64,000 nucleotides of DNA from Pontibacter sp. G13 (GTDB lineage Bacteria; Bacteroidota; Bacteroidia; J057): contig NZ_CP134696.1 of assembly GCF_031851795.1 (NCBI RefSeq), positions 5,084,001-5,148,000 on the forward strand. Direction: 5' to 3'. The notes under the pieces were generated by a model, which made no database searches, was not told where the DNA came from, and was given only the letters and a program-made list of their open reading frames with translations. Position numbers and translations under genes: made by a program. Shown piece by piece: positions 16,131 to 25,048 of this stretch (position 1 is its first letter; each line of letters starts with the position of its first letter).

Positions 16131-16412
16131 ATGAATCAGCAGCCGCTTAGCCTGGAAGATCAGATCCGAAATTGGGTGGAGGATCAGATCATCCCACAGG
16201 TATTTGGACAGATGACGGAGGAGCATCCTGAATGGCTTCTGCAAGGGGAAGTGCAGGTGGCAAGCTTTGAGTTTGGGACCCGGATACGGACTGAAAGCGG
16301 GGTGGAGGTCATTGCCTCTGGAGAGGCCGAGTGCGAACTCGATTTTTCTGATGGTGGGAGTCTGAAGGTCCATGCAGTGAAGCTTTCCTCGATTGAGGGA
16401 AAACCCTGCTAG
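16131..16412 (+). CDS. Hypothetical protein, 93 aa
   Basis: A short soluble acidic protein of unrecognised family. It starts with an amphipathic helix (LEDQIRNWVEDQIIPQVFG) and continues with alternating strands (GEVQVASFEFGTRIRTESGV, ASGEAECELDFSDGG). ATG 16131 is the sensible start, since the longer frame to 15996 runs back to the preceding terminator. It sits alone between the tRNA-Arg terminator and a second tRNA-Pro gene. No promoter or function could be assigned. Between two identical tRNA-Pro genes, it lies in a segment that recombination could delete or duplicate. Confidence 0.6.
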   Translation: MNQQPLSLEDQIRNWVEDQIIPQVFGQMTEEHPEWLLQGEVQVASFEFGTRIRTESGVEVIASGEAECELDFSDGGSLKVHAVKLSSIEGKPC

Positions 16413-16487
16413 CGACGGAAGATTTGAGACCTCAATCATGGAAATCGAAGTTTTTTTCGATTTCTGTAAATGATTTTGTCTAAAATG

Positions 16488-16517
16488 TTGGAAGTATCAA
16501 TAAAAAAGCTACCTTTG
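16488..16517 (+). promoter_or_regulatory. Promoter of tRNA-Pro copy 2
   Basis: TTG at 16488-16490 and TACCTTTG at 16510-16517 are exactly 19 nt apart, matching the Bacteroidota housekeeping sigma consensus. The tRNA starts ~70 nt downstream. Confidence 0.85.
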
Positions 16518-16586
16518 CCACGCGATTGAAAATTAGGCCAGCATAAACGGAGCATATCCAGCATGTGAAGCCATCAATCAAAAGTC

Positions 16587-16661
16587 CGAGGTGTGGCGCA
16601 GTCCGGTTAGCGCACCTGCTTTGGGAGCAGGGGGCCGCAGGTTCGAATCCTGCCACCTCGA
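16587..16661 (+). tRNA. tRNA-Pro (TGG), copy 2
   Basis: All 75 bases are identical to copy 1 at 15719. The anticodon TGG is at 16622-16624. Unlike copy 1, the following bases are CAC, so CCA is not encoded. It has its own promoter and terminator. Confidence 0.95.
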
Positions 16662-16673
16662 CACCTTATTTAT

Positions 16674-16709
16674 AGGAGGCTATCCACTGGGTAGCCTCCT
16701 TTTTGTTTT
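16674..16709 (+). terminator. Terminator of tRNA-Pro copy 2
   Basis: A 9-bp stem (AGGAGGCTA at 16674-16682 with TAGCCTCCT at 16692-16700) is followed by TTTTTGTTTT. Confidence 0.92.
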
Positions 16710-16938
16710 GTGCGGCTGGTCTGTGTGGCGTGAGGCACCTGGAGGATTCAGTCGGTGGAGCTAGTTCCTCTCTAAGAATGGGCACTCAGCCAAAGGCTCG
16801 CCATCGATCTCCCGCAAAAACCGCCTTCCCACCGACCGAGCGACCAGCGAGTCCGGAAGACGCCGACGTGGCGACCTCCCAGCCCAGCGGATGATTTTCT
16901 CCCAAGCCCGCCACGGCACGCCCAACCCCCATCCCAAG
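16710..16938 (-). repeat. Dispersed repeat family, copy B
   Basis: On the minus strand it reads through GGGCGTGCCGTGGCGGGCTT, GGTCGCCACGTC, GGACTCGCTGGTCGCTCGGT, TCACGCCACACAGACCAGCC. The order and spacing match copies A and C, with more substitutions in the first block. It starts right at the end of the tRNA-Pro terminator. Short frames inside it are not conserved between copies. Confidence 0.78.
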
Positions 16939-17114
16939 GTTCATTCTGTCTCAAGCTGTTTCACCTATAGTTGCAGCACCTTGGCCATGCAGGAATCGCA
17001 TGTGACCTTGTATCTCGATACGAAGCGCACGGTCCGCCATTTCCTCCATCCATACCATCGGCAATGGTCTGCGACCCTGAATGTTCCTTTCTGATTTCAA
17101 CTTACTTACAAGAC

Positions 17115-19745
17115 ATGCTGCAGTCATCTGCCAAGGTCAGGGGAGTCGCCCTGCTCTTGCTACTCGCTTTGATGGGAAATTGCCACGCGCAATCTCCTGC
17201 CCGATCCCATGTTGCCATCGATACCCGAGCAGGCCATCCGCTCACTCCCGGAGCCAGTGGATACAATGTCCGGATCGCCGATAAGGTCTGGAGCTATACC
17301 CATCCGGACTTCCTGCAAGCGGTGGATACGCTTCGTCCCGGTTGGCTCCGATATTTCAGCGGCACCATGGGAGATGCTTTCAGTGCCGCGACAGGGATGT
17401 ACGATTACGACTACCTCAAACAGATGAGCAAGCAGGGACAGTACCTGCGGGGCCACGCGTTTACCCAGATGAAAGGCCCGCACCGGGTGTATGATCTGTA
17501 TCAGGTGCTTGGGCGCGTGCGGGGCAAGCTGGTGGTCACGATCAATGGATTCACCGAGACGCCGGATATCGCGGGAGAATTGGCCCGATTTTGCCGCAAC
17601 CACCATATCGAAGTCGAAGGGTGGCAATTTTGCAATGAGCCTTATTTCTATGTGCCGCATCGGGAACGATACTGGTGGAATGACGGCTACGATTATGCCC
17701 GGAAGATGAAGCCCTATGCGGATTCGATTCGATCGGTGATCCCGGATGCCAAGTTGGCCCTGAACTACACTTGGGATGGAATTTGGGGATTTGGTAAGGA
17801 GATTTATCGGTATCAGCAAGACCACGGAAGATATTGGGATGTGTTTTCCAAGCATTCCTACGCGCCGCATATCGGCAATCCCGAAACTTGGGAGACGGCC
17901 TTTCCGCGGGGCAATACCAAGCTCCTACAGGTGACTGCTCCTGCAGCTATGCAGCAAATCGAAGATTATACCTGGAAAGGTGCTCCATTGCTGATTACAG
18001 AGTTTGGGGTATGGAATCGGGCACTCTCAGGGCTTTATGGCAGTATTTATCTCGTCGAGTACACCCTCAGACAATTGGCTCACCCCAATGCGTGGCTGGT
18101 GGGGAGCCATGAGATCAGCAGCAACGCCCGTCCTGCCCAACCCCGAACGGAGGAACTGATGGAGGCTTTTCGGGCTGATAGGCCCTTGGATACGGATACC
18201 TTGCTGACCGGAGTGAAGCTGAGTCCCAATGGGCTCGGCAATCGACTCCTCAATGCCATGTTGGCCGAGACGGATTATACTTGGGCTGCGCAAATCGATC
18301 ATCCGGCCATGGTGCCGGGGATGAAGGGCGATACCGTCGAGGGGATGTACGCACGGGCATTTCGGGGAACCGCCGGGAAGGATTATCTGGCTATCACCAA
18401 TCGGTCGGCTTCAGCACAGACTTTGTCGATTTCGATAGATGGACAGGAACTTGCGGGCGATATTTGGGCTACTCAAATCGCCGACGAAGATCCTCTGAAC
18501 CGCAACCCTCAGGCTGTGGACATGAGATTTGGCGATGGCGAGGTGCTCGTGCCCGGGCATTGTATCATGATATTGAGCTGGGCCAGTGGAAGGGCTATTC
18601 AGCCGCTTGCTACTCGGATCTTTCGTGCCCAGATTCTCGATGCTCAATCCGTAGCTCTGGAATGGTGGGAATCTGAAGTGGGTAGTGGCTATCTGGTTCG
18701 CTATGGAGAACACCCCAATGATCTGCGCCATGAAGTGCGAATCTCCGACCTTCGTCAGCATGCCGCTGTTCTGGAAGGACTCAAGGCCGGAGCGACCTAT
18801 ACGTTTCAAGTGACGGTGCTGGGGGATCAGCTCCATAGTCAGCCTTCTCGGCCGTTGAGCCTCAAGTTGGCAGTACCGGAGGTGCCTTCGATCTTCAAAA
18901 CGGCTCGTCGCGATCGGACTGCGACCATTTGGTGGCGGAGCGTTCCAGATGCTACAGGATATCGCGTCTATCTCCAACATCCGACCACCGGAGACATTCA
19001 GCAATATGATGCGCAGGCGACCTTTGGCTATCGTATCGAGGATCTGGAGTTTGATGTGCCTTATGCGATTTGGGTGACCGCTTACAATGGAGTAGGGGAG
19101 AGTGTCGCTTCGGAGAAAGTCAGGATCGTTACCAAGGAGCATTTGCCGATTCCGCCTCGGAATATTTCAGCGGTGGAAACCGAGGAAGGGTTTGTGCAAT
19201 TGCGCTGGGTCAATCAGGATTCGATTCACAGCGACGTGAAGTTTCGTCTGCTGCGTGGGACAGTCCTGCATGAATTTGAGATGCTGGCAGAAGATATCCA
19301 GACTGATCACTTTCTGGACAAAACTGTCAATCCCGACCTTCAGCCCTATTTCTACACGGTCATGGCCTACAATGAGGCGGGCGAGACCAATTTTCACCCC
19401 AATATCGCCACGGTGATTCCGCAGGATGAAGGCCTGAAATTGGCGGTCAAGTCCATTCAGGCGACTGAAACGGGCTATTCGGTTGTCGTGGAATTCGACA
19501 ATATCCGGATGGATGGAGATGTCGATTACGGGATTGCCTTGAGCGATATTTCCTACCTGACAGTAGAGGAAACCCTCATTTCGGGACAGGGGCTACCCCA
19601 TGGGTCCAAGTCTGGGACGTTTAGGGTGGAGATTCCCCAGTCACAATTGCGATCCGGTCACCAATATGCCATCAAGGGCTACATCCAGACCAATGGGAAG
19701 TATCTGTATTCCAGTGCTCCCCATCGTCAAATTCAGGCCGAATAA
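17115..19745 (+). CDS. Secreted glycoside hydrolase-like protein (clan GH-A type) with fibronectin III domains
   Basis: ATG 17115 opens a signal peptide (basic start, LLLLLALMGNCHA, cleavage before QSPARS). The in-frame ATG at 16971 would place ~48 unrelated residues ahead of it. The catalytic part (residues ~30-480) has the clan GH-A hallmarks: E175 in FCNEPYFYV as acid/base candidate and E296 in LLITEFGVWNR as nucleophile candidate. About three fibronectin type III domains follow (~495-575, 590-670, 675-760), then a C-terminal beta domain (~770-876). The 876-aa protein is probably secreted and acts on a polysaccharide, perhaps arabinan-like. There is no clear T9SS tail. The substrate is unproven. 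Confidence 0.78.
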   Translation: MLQSSAKVRGVALLLLLALMGNCHAQSPARSHVAIDTRAGHPLTPGASGYNVRIADKVWSYTHPDFLQAVDTLRPGWLRYFSGTMGDAFSAATGMYDYDYLKQMSKQGQYLRGHAFTQMKGPHRVYDLYQVLGRVRGKLVVTINGFTETPDIAGELARFCRNHHIEVEGWQFCNEPYFYVPHRERYWWNDGYDYARKMKPYADSIRSVIPDAKLALNYTWDGIWGFGKEIYRYQQDHGRYWDVFSKHSYAPHIGNPETWETAFPRGNTKLLQVTAPAAMQQIEDYTWKGAPLLITEFGVWNRALSGLYGSIYLVEYTLRQLAHPNAWLVGSHEISSNARPAQPRTEELMEAFRADRPLDTDTLLTGVKLSPNGLGNRLLNAMLAETDYTWAAQIDHPAMVPGMKGDTVEGMYARAFRGTAGKDYLAITNRSASAQTLSISIDGQELAGDIWATQIADEDPLNRNPQAVDMRFGDGEVLVPGHCIMILSWASGRAIQPLATRIFRAQILDAQSVALEWWESEVGSGYLVRYGEHPNDLRHEVRISDLRQHAAVLEGLKAGATYTFQVTVLGDQLHSQPSRPLSLKLAVPEVPSIFKTARRDRTATIWWRSVPDATGYRVYLQHPTTGDIQQYDAQATFGYRIEDLEFDVPYAIWVTAYNGVGESVASEKVRIVTKEHLPIPPRNISAVETEEGFVQLRWVNQDSIHSDVKFRLLRGTVLHEFEMLAEDIQTDHFLDKTVNPDLQPYFYTVMAYNEAGETNFHPNIATVIPQDEGLKLAVKSIQATETGYSVVVEFDNIRMDGDVDYGIALSDISYLTVEETLISGQGLPHGSKSGTFRVEIPQSQLRSGHQYAIKGYIQTNGKYLYSSAPHRQIQAE

Positions 19746-19763
19746 TCGGTAGAGGCTGATCAT

Positions 19764-19986
19764 GAGGAATATTTGGGCGTGCCCCGGCGTGCTGGACAAG
19801 AAGGGCTTTGCTTGGCAGATATGTCGCCGGGTCGTTCCCCGCCGGACTCGCTGATCGCTCGGTCGGTGGATGGGGATTCTTCGGGATATGTAGGAGACCA
19901 TCGATAGGGATGAATGCCTCGGATTTTGGGTGGGGGCACCGACTGAATCCTTTGGGCAACTCACGCCACACCTGCCAGCCGCACCT
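19764..19986 (+). repeat. Dispersed repeat family, copy C
   Basis: The plus strand carries TTTGGGCGTGCCCCGGCGTG, TCGCCGGGTCGTTCCCCGCC, ACTCGCTGATCGCTCGGTCG and CTCACGCCACACCTGCCAGC in order. It matches the reverse complement of copy A almost block for block. It occupies the gap between convergent genes and ends just before the terminator of the minus-strand lipoprotein. Confidence 0.82.
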
Positions 19987-20001
19987 ATTCAGTCATGATG
20001 C

Positions 20002-20036
20002 AAAAAGCGGGAATGGATCGAAATCCATTCCCGCTT
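20002..20036 (-). terminator. Terminator of the 20.1-kb lipoprotein gene
   Basis: A perfect 14-bp stem (20005-20018 with 20023-20036) has a CGAA loop. On the minus strand it runs into a short T-tract (A-run at 20002-20006 on the plus strand). It could also stop transcription from the glycoside hydrolase side. Confidence 0.88.
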
Positions 20037-20053
20037 CTGTGTTTTTCGGAGCA

Positions 20054-20764
20054 TTAGTCCAAATCCACGACCAGTGGCTCCGCCTGATAATGCAGCAAAA
20101 TCGCGCCTCCTGCAGCCGGTGTTTCTGTAGGAGTGGGCCGTGCCCATCTGTCCAAGCTCATGGTATAGGTGTCCGGATCAAGGGACAGGAGATCGGAGGA
20201 GGAAATGGTGATCGAGGTGGCCCCGATCTCGTCGGTCACGAAGGTCGGATTGTTGGATACTGAGCTTCCTGCCAAGAGGAAATCCACGGTCATTTCTTCG
20301 GAAGCTCCTAGTTCGCCGCCGGTCCATTCGATGGTCAGATCTTCAGAGCGGTTGATGTTGGAGGGAGTCTGGATGAAATCTACGGATTTCATGGATACCG
20401 TATTCGAGTATTGATTGCCCTCGGTATCCTGAAACAGAAAGGTTCCCCCTGAGATCAATCCATCGAAGGTCGTTTCGTAAATCGGTTCGGAGGTGATGGG
20501 GTCAGTGCCCAAGGTCAGTAGGCTGCCATTGAAAGTAATCTCGCTATTTCCTCCGAGTTCGAGTCCATCTCCACTGGCAGATCCGATGGAGAATTTGGCC
20601 ACGGCAGTCGTTTGATCGAGTCCCGGATCAAAAGACAGTTCGTACTGCGTAAATATTCGGTCCTGTAGAACAAGGTCGGAGGTTTGGCGGTCTTCACAGC
20701 TACTGAGGATCGCCACCATCATGCAGGCAAAGAGGGTGCGGGCGGTAAGGGTAAAAGGTCGCAT
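20054..20764 (-). CDS. Hypothetical lipoprotein, 236 aa
   Basis: ATG 20764 gives a clean lipoprotein signal: MRPFTLTARTLFACMMVAIL followed by SSC. The in-frame ATG at 20881 would put 39 unrelated residues in front. The mature protein is acidic and beta-rich, with repeated phrases such as SGDGLELGGNSEITFNG and EDLTIEWTGGELGASEEMTV, which resemble immunoglobulin-like folds of surface-exposed Bacteroidota lipoproteins. No catalytic motif is visible. It converges with the glycoside hydrolase gene, and the two could be functionally linked, but no SusCD pair is nearby. Confidence 0.72.
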   Translation of the reverse strand: MRPFTLTARTLFACMMVAILSSCEDRQTSDLVLQDRIFTQYELSFDPGLDQTTAVAKFSIGSASGDGLELGGNSEITFNGSLLTLGTDPITSEPIYETTFDGLISGGTFLFQDTEGNQYSNTVSMKSVDFIQTPSNINRSEDLTIEWTGGELGASEEMTVDFLLAGSSVSNNPTFVTDEIGATSITISSSDLLSLDPDTYTMSLDRWARPTPTETPAAGGAILLHYQAEPLVVDLD

Positions 20765-21132
20765 GTGTTGATAGATTGACGGAATGATTGGAAAAAGAGC
20801 GATCGTGGATCTGTATGGCATTTTCGGGGAAAATGATGAGAACCTACCCACGATGATGAGGAATATGCAAATCCTGTGCAAGAGTCAAGTTGGATCTCCG
20901 TTTGATTCGGGTGAAAATACGCGGAGTGGCTAGGTCGGGGTTTCGCATTCCGCCAAGGAAAATGTTACGGCTTGACCAAATACGTTTGGGAAATGGGATT
21001 TACACGCGTTAATTTTTACGATTGCTCGGAGGATGGTTTTTCTTTCTGGGGATTTCATGTATTTTCGTACAAGGGGTTTTTTGCCTTTCATCCCATTTCC
21101 GTTTCCAAAATTACCAGTCTTCGAATATTGCT
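20765..21132. other. Divergent intergenic region with a possible -7 element
   Basis: The gap separates the minus-strand lipoprotein and plus-strand GH3 genes, so it should hold both promoters. TACGTTTG at 20981-20988 fits a plus-strand -7 element, but no TTG lies at the right distance upstream. Nothing else was recognised. Confidence 0.4.
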
Positions 21133-24093
21133 ATGCGCGTTTTCTATCGCCTGCTAGGTGGGGTTTTGCTGGCCTTGATCTCCTGCTCTGCCGTTTCTGC
21201 CCAATCTCCCGCTCGTTCCGAACGGGTGCCCGTCTGGGTGGATAGCCTCCTGAATCGCATGACCCTTGAAGAAAAGGTCGGCCAACTGTTTATGGTCGCT
21301 ACCTTCTCCAATCTTCAAGAAGCAGAATATGCCCAGATCGATCGACTCATTCGAGACCAGCATATCGGAGGATTGATCTTCATGCAGGGAACTCCCGAAG
21401 CTCAGTTGAAACTCAACAATCGGTATCAGCGCGAGGCCACGGTTCCGTTGCTGATTGCGCAAGACGCCGAGTGGGGATTGAGTATGCGATTGAAGAATTC
21501 GCCCAAATACCCCAAGAACATGACGCTGGGAGCCATCAAGAATGACTCCTTGATTTATCAGATGGGATCTGAAATGGGCAAGGATCTCAAGCGGGTCGGA
21601 GTGACACTCAACTTCGCCCCGGTCGTGGATATCAACAACAACCCCCTCAATCCCGTCATCAATTACCGTTCATTCGGAGAGAACAAATACAATGTAGCGC
21701 GCAAGGGGATCATGCTCATGAAGGGCATGCAGGATGAGGGCGTGATTGCCTGTGCCAAGCACTTCCCTGGACATGGAGATACGGATGTGGATTCTCATTA
21801 CGATCTTCCGGTCATCAATCACGATCAGAAACGCCTCGATACGCTAGAACTTTACCCGTTCATGCGATTGGTCCAATCCGGTATCCAATCTGTCATGGTT
21901 GGACATCTACACGTTCCCGCTTTGGACGATACCCCCAATCAGCCTACAACCCTTTCTCCCAAGGTGGTCAATGGACTGCTCCGGGATTCCATGAATTTTC
22001 AGGGATTGACCATCACGGACGCTTTGAATATGCATGGAGTCGCGAAGTTTTACGGACCCGGTGAGGTTTCCTTGAAAGCGTTCAAGGCAGGGAATGATAT
22101 TTTGCTGTTTCCGTCCAGTATTCCGCGTTCCGCTCGATTGATTCGCGAGGCAATTCTGTCTGGGGAGATTTCCGAGGCGGACTTGAATACCCGAGTACGC
22201 CGCATTTTGACTGCGAAATATCGCGTAGGGTTGGACCACTATGTGGACCTTCCTGCGAATGGCCTTCAAGAAGATCTATTCCGCCAGTCAGGCAAGGAGC
22301 TTCGGGAGAATTTGTATCAAGCCGCCATTACCCTTCCCAAAAATGAGCACAATCTGGTGCCTTTCCGGAATCTCGATGTCAAGCGCATTGCTTACCTCCA
22401 AATTGGCGGGACGCAAGGTGGGACATTCGACCGGACCATCCGAAAATATGCCGAGGTAGAGCGTCTTTACCTGCCCGCCAAATTTACCGAAGCTCAGAAG
22501 CAGCAAGTCCTCAAGAAAATCGGAGACGCGAATACGGTAATTGTCGGTCTATTCGGAATGAAGTCCCGAGCTAGTCAGAACTATGGGATCTCTCCCCAAA
22601 CTGTGAAATTGATGGAAGAATTAGCGGAGACGGATGTCAAGATGGTATTGTCGGTGTTCGGATCTCCGTACGCCCTCAAGTATTTTGGCAAAGTTCCTTC
22701 TGTCTTGGTTGCCTATGAATCAGTTCCCGATGCACAGAAAGCTGCGGCAACCGCTTTGTTTGGGGGAGCGGCCATTTCGGGGAGATTGCCGGTGACTGCT
22801 TCCACCGTTTTCCGTGAAGGTATGGGAATTCAAGTGGCAGATGCCCAGCGATTCCAGATTTCCGACCCTGAAGATATGGGGATGGATAGCCGGATGTTGA
22901 ATCGGATTGATTCAATCGCCAATCACTATATCGACAAGCGTGCGATGCCGGGATGTGAGATCCTGGTCATGCGCAAGAATCACATCGTCTACGCCAAGGG
23001 CTTTGGGAAAACGACCTTTACCGGAGGCGGGGAGCCCATTGATCCCGAATATCATACCTATGATTTGGCCTCGATCACCAAAGTGGCTGCTACCACGCTG
23101 TCCACGATGTATTTGGTCGAGCAGGGAATGTTGGATCTGGACAAGCCCATCTCCCGATATTTGCCTGACCTCAAGCGCACCAACAAAGCCAACCTTACGG
23201 TTCGTAGATTGCTCCAGCACAATGCGGGACTTCCTGGGTGGATTCCTTTCCATATGGATACCTATGAGGATGATCGTAAGAAGCGCTTGAATCCAGAGTA
23301 CTACGCCTACTCAGCTTCCCGCTCAAATGAATATTCCATTGCGCCCGGATTGTTTGGGACAGCATCCTTACAGGATTTTGTTTGGCAAAAGGTCAAAGAC
23401 GCCGATGTGCGGAAGACCAAATCAGTTCGATACAGCGATGTGGGGATGGTACTGCTCGGAAAGGTGATCGAAGCCATCGTGCACAAGCCCTTGGACGAGT
23501 TCGCCAGTGAGACTTTTTATCAGCCATTGGGGATGGATCATACTTGCTTCAATCCTGCCTTGAAGGGGCGTGCGGCTGCTTGTCCGCCCACCGAGGCAGA
23601 TACGATCTGGAGAAATACGATTGTAAAGGGATATGTCCATGATCCCGCCTCGGCCATTATGGGAGGAGTTGCCGGACATGCGGGATTGTTTGCCAATATT
23701 TACGATATGGCCAAGTTGTCGTGTATGCTTCAGCAGGGAGGGACCTATGGTGGACAGCATTACCTAAATGCGGAGACAATCCGGTATTTCACCCGCAAAC
23801 AGCTTTCGTATTCCCGCAAGGGACTTGGATGGGATAAGCCGGAGACGCGCTCCAATCGCACATCTCCGGTTTCGCAGTATGCATCGCCGTTGACATTCGG
23901 TCACACGGGATTCACGGGTACTTGCTGGTGGATGGATCCGACCAACGAGGTCACCTTTATCTTTTTGTCCAACCGAACCTTCCCATACGCCAGCAATCGG
24001 AAGCTTCTGCGGGAGAATGTTCGGACCAAAATGATGGATGTCGTATATGAATCCATCTTCCAGTATCAAAAGCGTCAAGGACTCCAGCCTTGA
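21133..24093 (+). CDS. GH3 beta-N-acetylhexosaminidase fused to a serine hydrolase (class C beta-lactamase-like)
   Basis: ATG 21133 opens a signal peptide (LLGGVLLALISCSAVSA); Cys18 could also be lipidated. Residues ~35-400 are a NagZ-type GH3 domain with KHFPGHGDTDVDSH (the His222/Asp pair used for acid-base catalysis) and the nucleophile D296 in TITDALNM. A GH3 C-terminal alpha/beta domain follows (~405-580). Residues ~590-986 are a penicillin-binding/beta-lactamase fold with S647-x-x-K650 (ASITK) and Tyr767 in YSDVG. The 986-aa fusion should release N-acetylglucosamine from envelope glycans and hydrolyse a linked peptide or ester, so peptidoglycan turnover is the likely role. Such fusions are known in Bacteroidota. 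Confidence 0.9.
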   Translation: MRVFYRLLGGVLLALISCSAVSAQSPARSERVPVWVDSLLNRMTLEEKVGQLFMVATFSNLQEAEYAQIDRLIRDQHIGGLIFMQGTPEAQLKLNNRYQREATVPLLIAQDAEWGLSMRLKNSPKYPKNMTLGAIKNDSLIYQMGSEMGKDLKRVGVTLNFAPVVDINNNPLNPVINYRSFGENKYNVARKGIMLMKGMQDEGVIACAKHFPGHGDTDVDSHYDLPVINHDQKRLDTLELYPFMRLVQSGIQSVMVGHLHVPALDDTPNQPTTLSPKVVNGLLRDSMNFQGLTITDALNMHGVAKFYGPGEVSLKAFKAGNDILLFPSSIPRSARLIREAILSGEISEADLNTRVRRILTAKYRVGLDHYVDLPANGLQEDLFRQSGKELRENLYQAAITLPKNEHNLVPFRNLDVKRIAYLQIGGTQGGTFDRTIRKYAEVERLYLPAKFTEAQKQQVLKKIGDANTVIVGLFGMKSRASQNYGISPQTVKLMEELAETDVKMVLSVFGSPYALKYFGKVPSVLVAYESVPDAQKAAATALFGGAAISGRLPVTASTVFREGMGIQVADAQRFQISDPEDMGMDSRMLNRIDSIANHYIDKRAMPGCEILVMRKNHIVYAKGFGKTTFTGGGEPIDPEYHTYDLASITKVAATTLSTMYLVEQGMLDLDKPISRYLPDLKRTNKANLTVRRLLQHNAGLPGWIPFHMDTYEDDRKKRLNPEYYAYSASRSNEYSIAPGLFGTASLQDFVWQKVKDADVRKTKSVRYSDVGMVLLGKVIEAIVHKPLDEFASETFYQPLGMDHTCFNPALKGRAAACPPTEADTIWRNTIVKGYVHDPASAIMGGVAGHAGLFANIYDMAKLSCMLQQGGTYGGQHYLNAETIRYFTRKQLSYSRKGLGWDKPETRSNRTSPVSQYASPLTFGHTGFTGTCWWMDPTNEVTFIFLSNRTFPYASNRKLLRENVRTKMMDVVYESIFQYQKRQGLQP

Positions 24094-24097
24094 TACG

Positions 24098-24772
24098 CTA
24101 GTTTCTTCGGCTATTGAAGATAGACAGATAGTACAAGAGGGTTCCCAGTGAGCTGACTGCCGCTACTACATAGGTCCTCGCTGCCCATTTCAGGCCTTTC
24201 TCTGCTTCTTCATGCTCAGCACCACGAGCAATTCCTGTCTGGTCGATCCATTCCAAGGCGCGCTTACTCGCATCATATTCCACCGGGAGAGTGATGAAGG
24301 AGAAAAGCGTAGAACCAGCCAGTGTCAAAATTCCCAACAACAACAATTGAGGAAATGATTCTAGCAGTGCAATTCCACCAAGTAGGAGGAATGGGCTGAA
24401 TTTGGAGCCTATGCTAACGATTGGCACCAAGGCAGAACGCATTTTCAAAAATGAATAGGAGGTCGCGTGTTGGACTGCATGCCCGCATTCGTGTGCTGCA
24501 ATTGCCATAGCTGCGATGGATCGCTGGTCATATACCACCTGGCTGAGATTCACGGTCTTGTTGCCGGGGTTGTAGTGGTCGGTAAGTCTCCCTTTGGTGG
24601 AAATGACCTGCACATCGTGGATGCCATTGTCGGCGAGCATTTTTTCAGCGATTTGCTTGCCGGTCATGCCGCTGCTATTGGGCATCTGGCCGAGGCGCTT
24701 CATCGTACTGGAGAATCTGTTCTGGACGATCCAGCTGAATACGGTGGCCGCAATGAATATTAAATATACCAT
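24098..24772 (-). CDS. Neutral zinc metallopeptidase, YugP family
   Basis: The 224-aa protein starts with a membrane helix (YLIFIAATVFSWIVQ) and carries the zinc-binding motif H94-E-C-G-H98 in AIAAHECGHAVQHA. Two or three hydrophobic segments follow (FLLLGGIALL, LLLLGILTLAGSTLFSF, VVAAVSSLGTLLYYL). This is the layout of the YugP/DUF2268-type membrane zinc peptidases. ATG 24772 matches family N termini. The longer frame to 24907 adds 45 residues without homology features. The protease probably acts at the inner membrane and its substrate is unknown. It converges with the GH3 gene, their stops 4 nt apart. Confidence 0.88.
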   Translation of the reverse strand: MVYLIFIAATVFSWIVQNRFSSTMKRLGQMPNSSGMTGKQIAEKMLADNGIHDVQVISTKGRLTDHYNPGNKTVNLSQVVYDQRSIAAMAIAAHECGHAVQHATSYSFLKMRSALVPIVSIGSKFSPFLLLGGIALLESFPQLLLLGILTLAGSTLFSFITLPVEYDASKRALEWIDQTGIARGAEHEEAEKGLKWAARTYVVAAVSSLGTLLYYLSIFNSRRN

Positions 24773-25048
24773 AAATGTTGAGCGGTTTCCCCAATAACCG
24801 ATTTGGGTAGGGGGTGTTTTTGGAAAGGAAAAATGAATGAGCAGAAAGACCCTTTCTGATTGCAATATTGCTAATGGTTCGTGGAAGGTAAAATCTGATT
24901 TTTTCATTCAAATATGAAGACTTGGCGGCAATGGCTTGTTGGTCAGTTGCTTGGTGTTTTATTGTGCAATTAGGGATTTTGCAATAATTCCTGCATTCAT
25001 GGAAAAAAATCATAAATTGCTTGGTAAAGATTTTTACAACTAAAAATC

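Noticed and set aside
15719-16661. Attachment-site duplication at tRNA-Pro, as left by an integrative element
   Set aside because: The whole tRNA gene is duplicated, not a short 3' segment, and no integrase or phage gene lies between the copies.
16971-17114. Upstream ATG start for the secreted glycoside hydrolase-like protein
   Set aside because: It would place 48 residues without secretion features ahead of a clear signal peptide at 17115.
19808-20263. 151-codon frame across repeat copy C and the start of the lipoprotein region
   Set aside because: The frame is not conserved in the other repeat copies and crosses the minus-strand terminator. It is a product of GC-rich repeat sequence.
21022-21132. 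Upstream start for the GH3 fusion
   Set aside because: The segment is hydrophobic by chance but lies before a clean signal peptide at 21133, and would give two consecutive hydrophobic runs.
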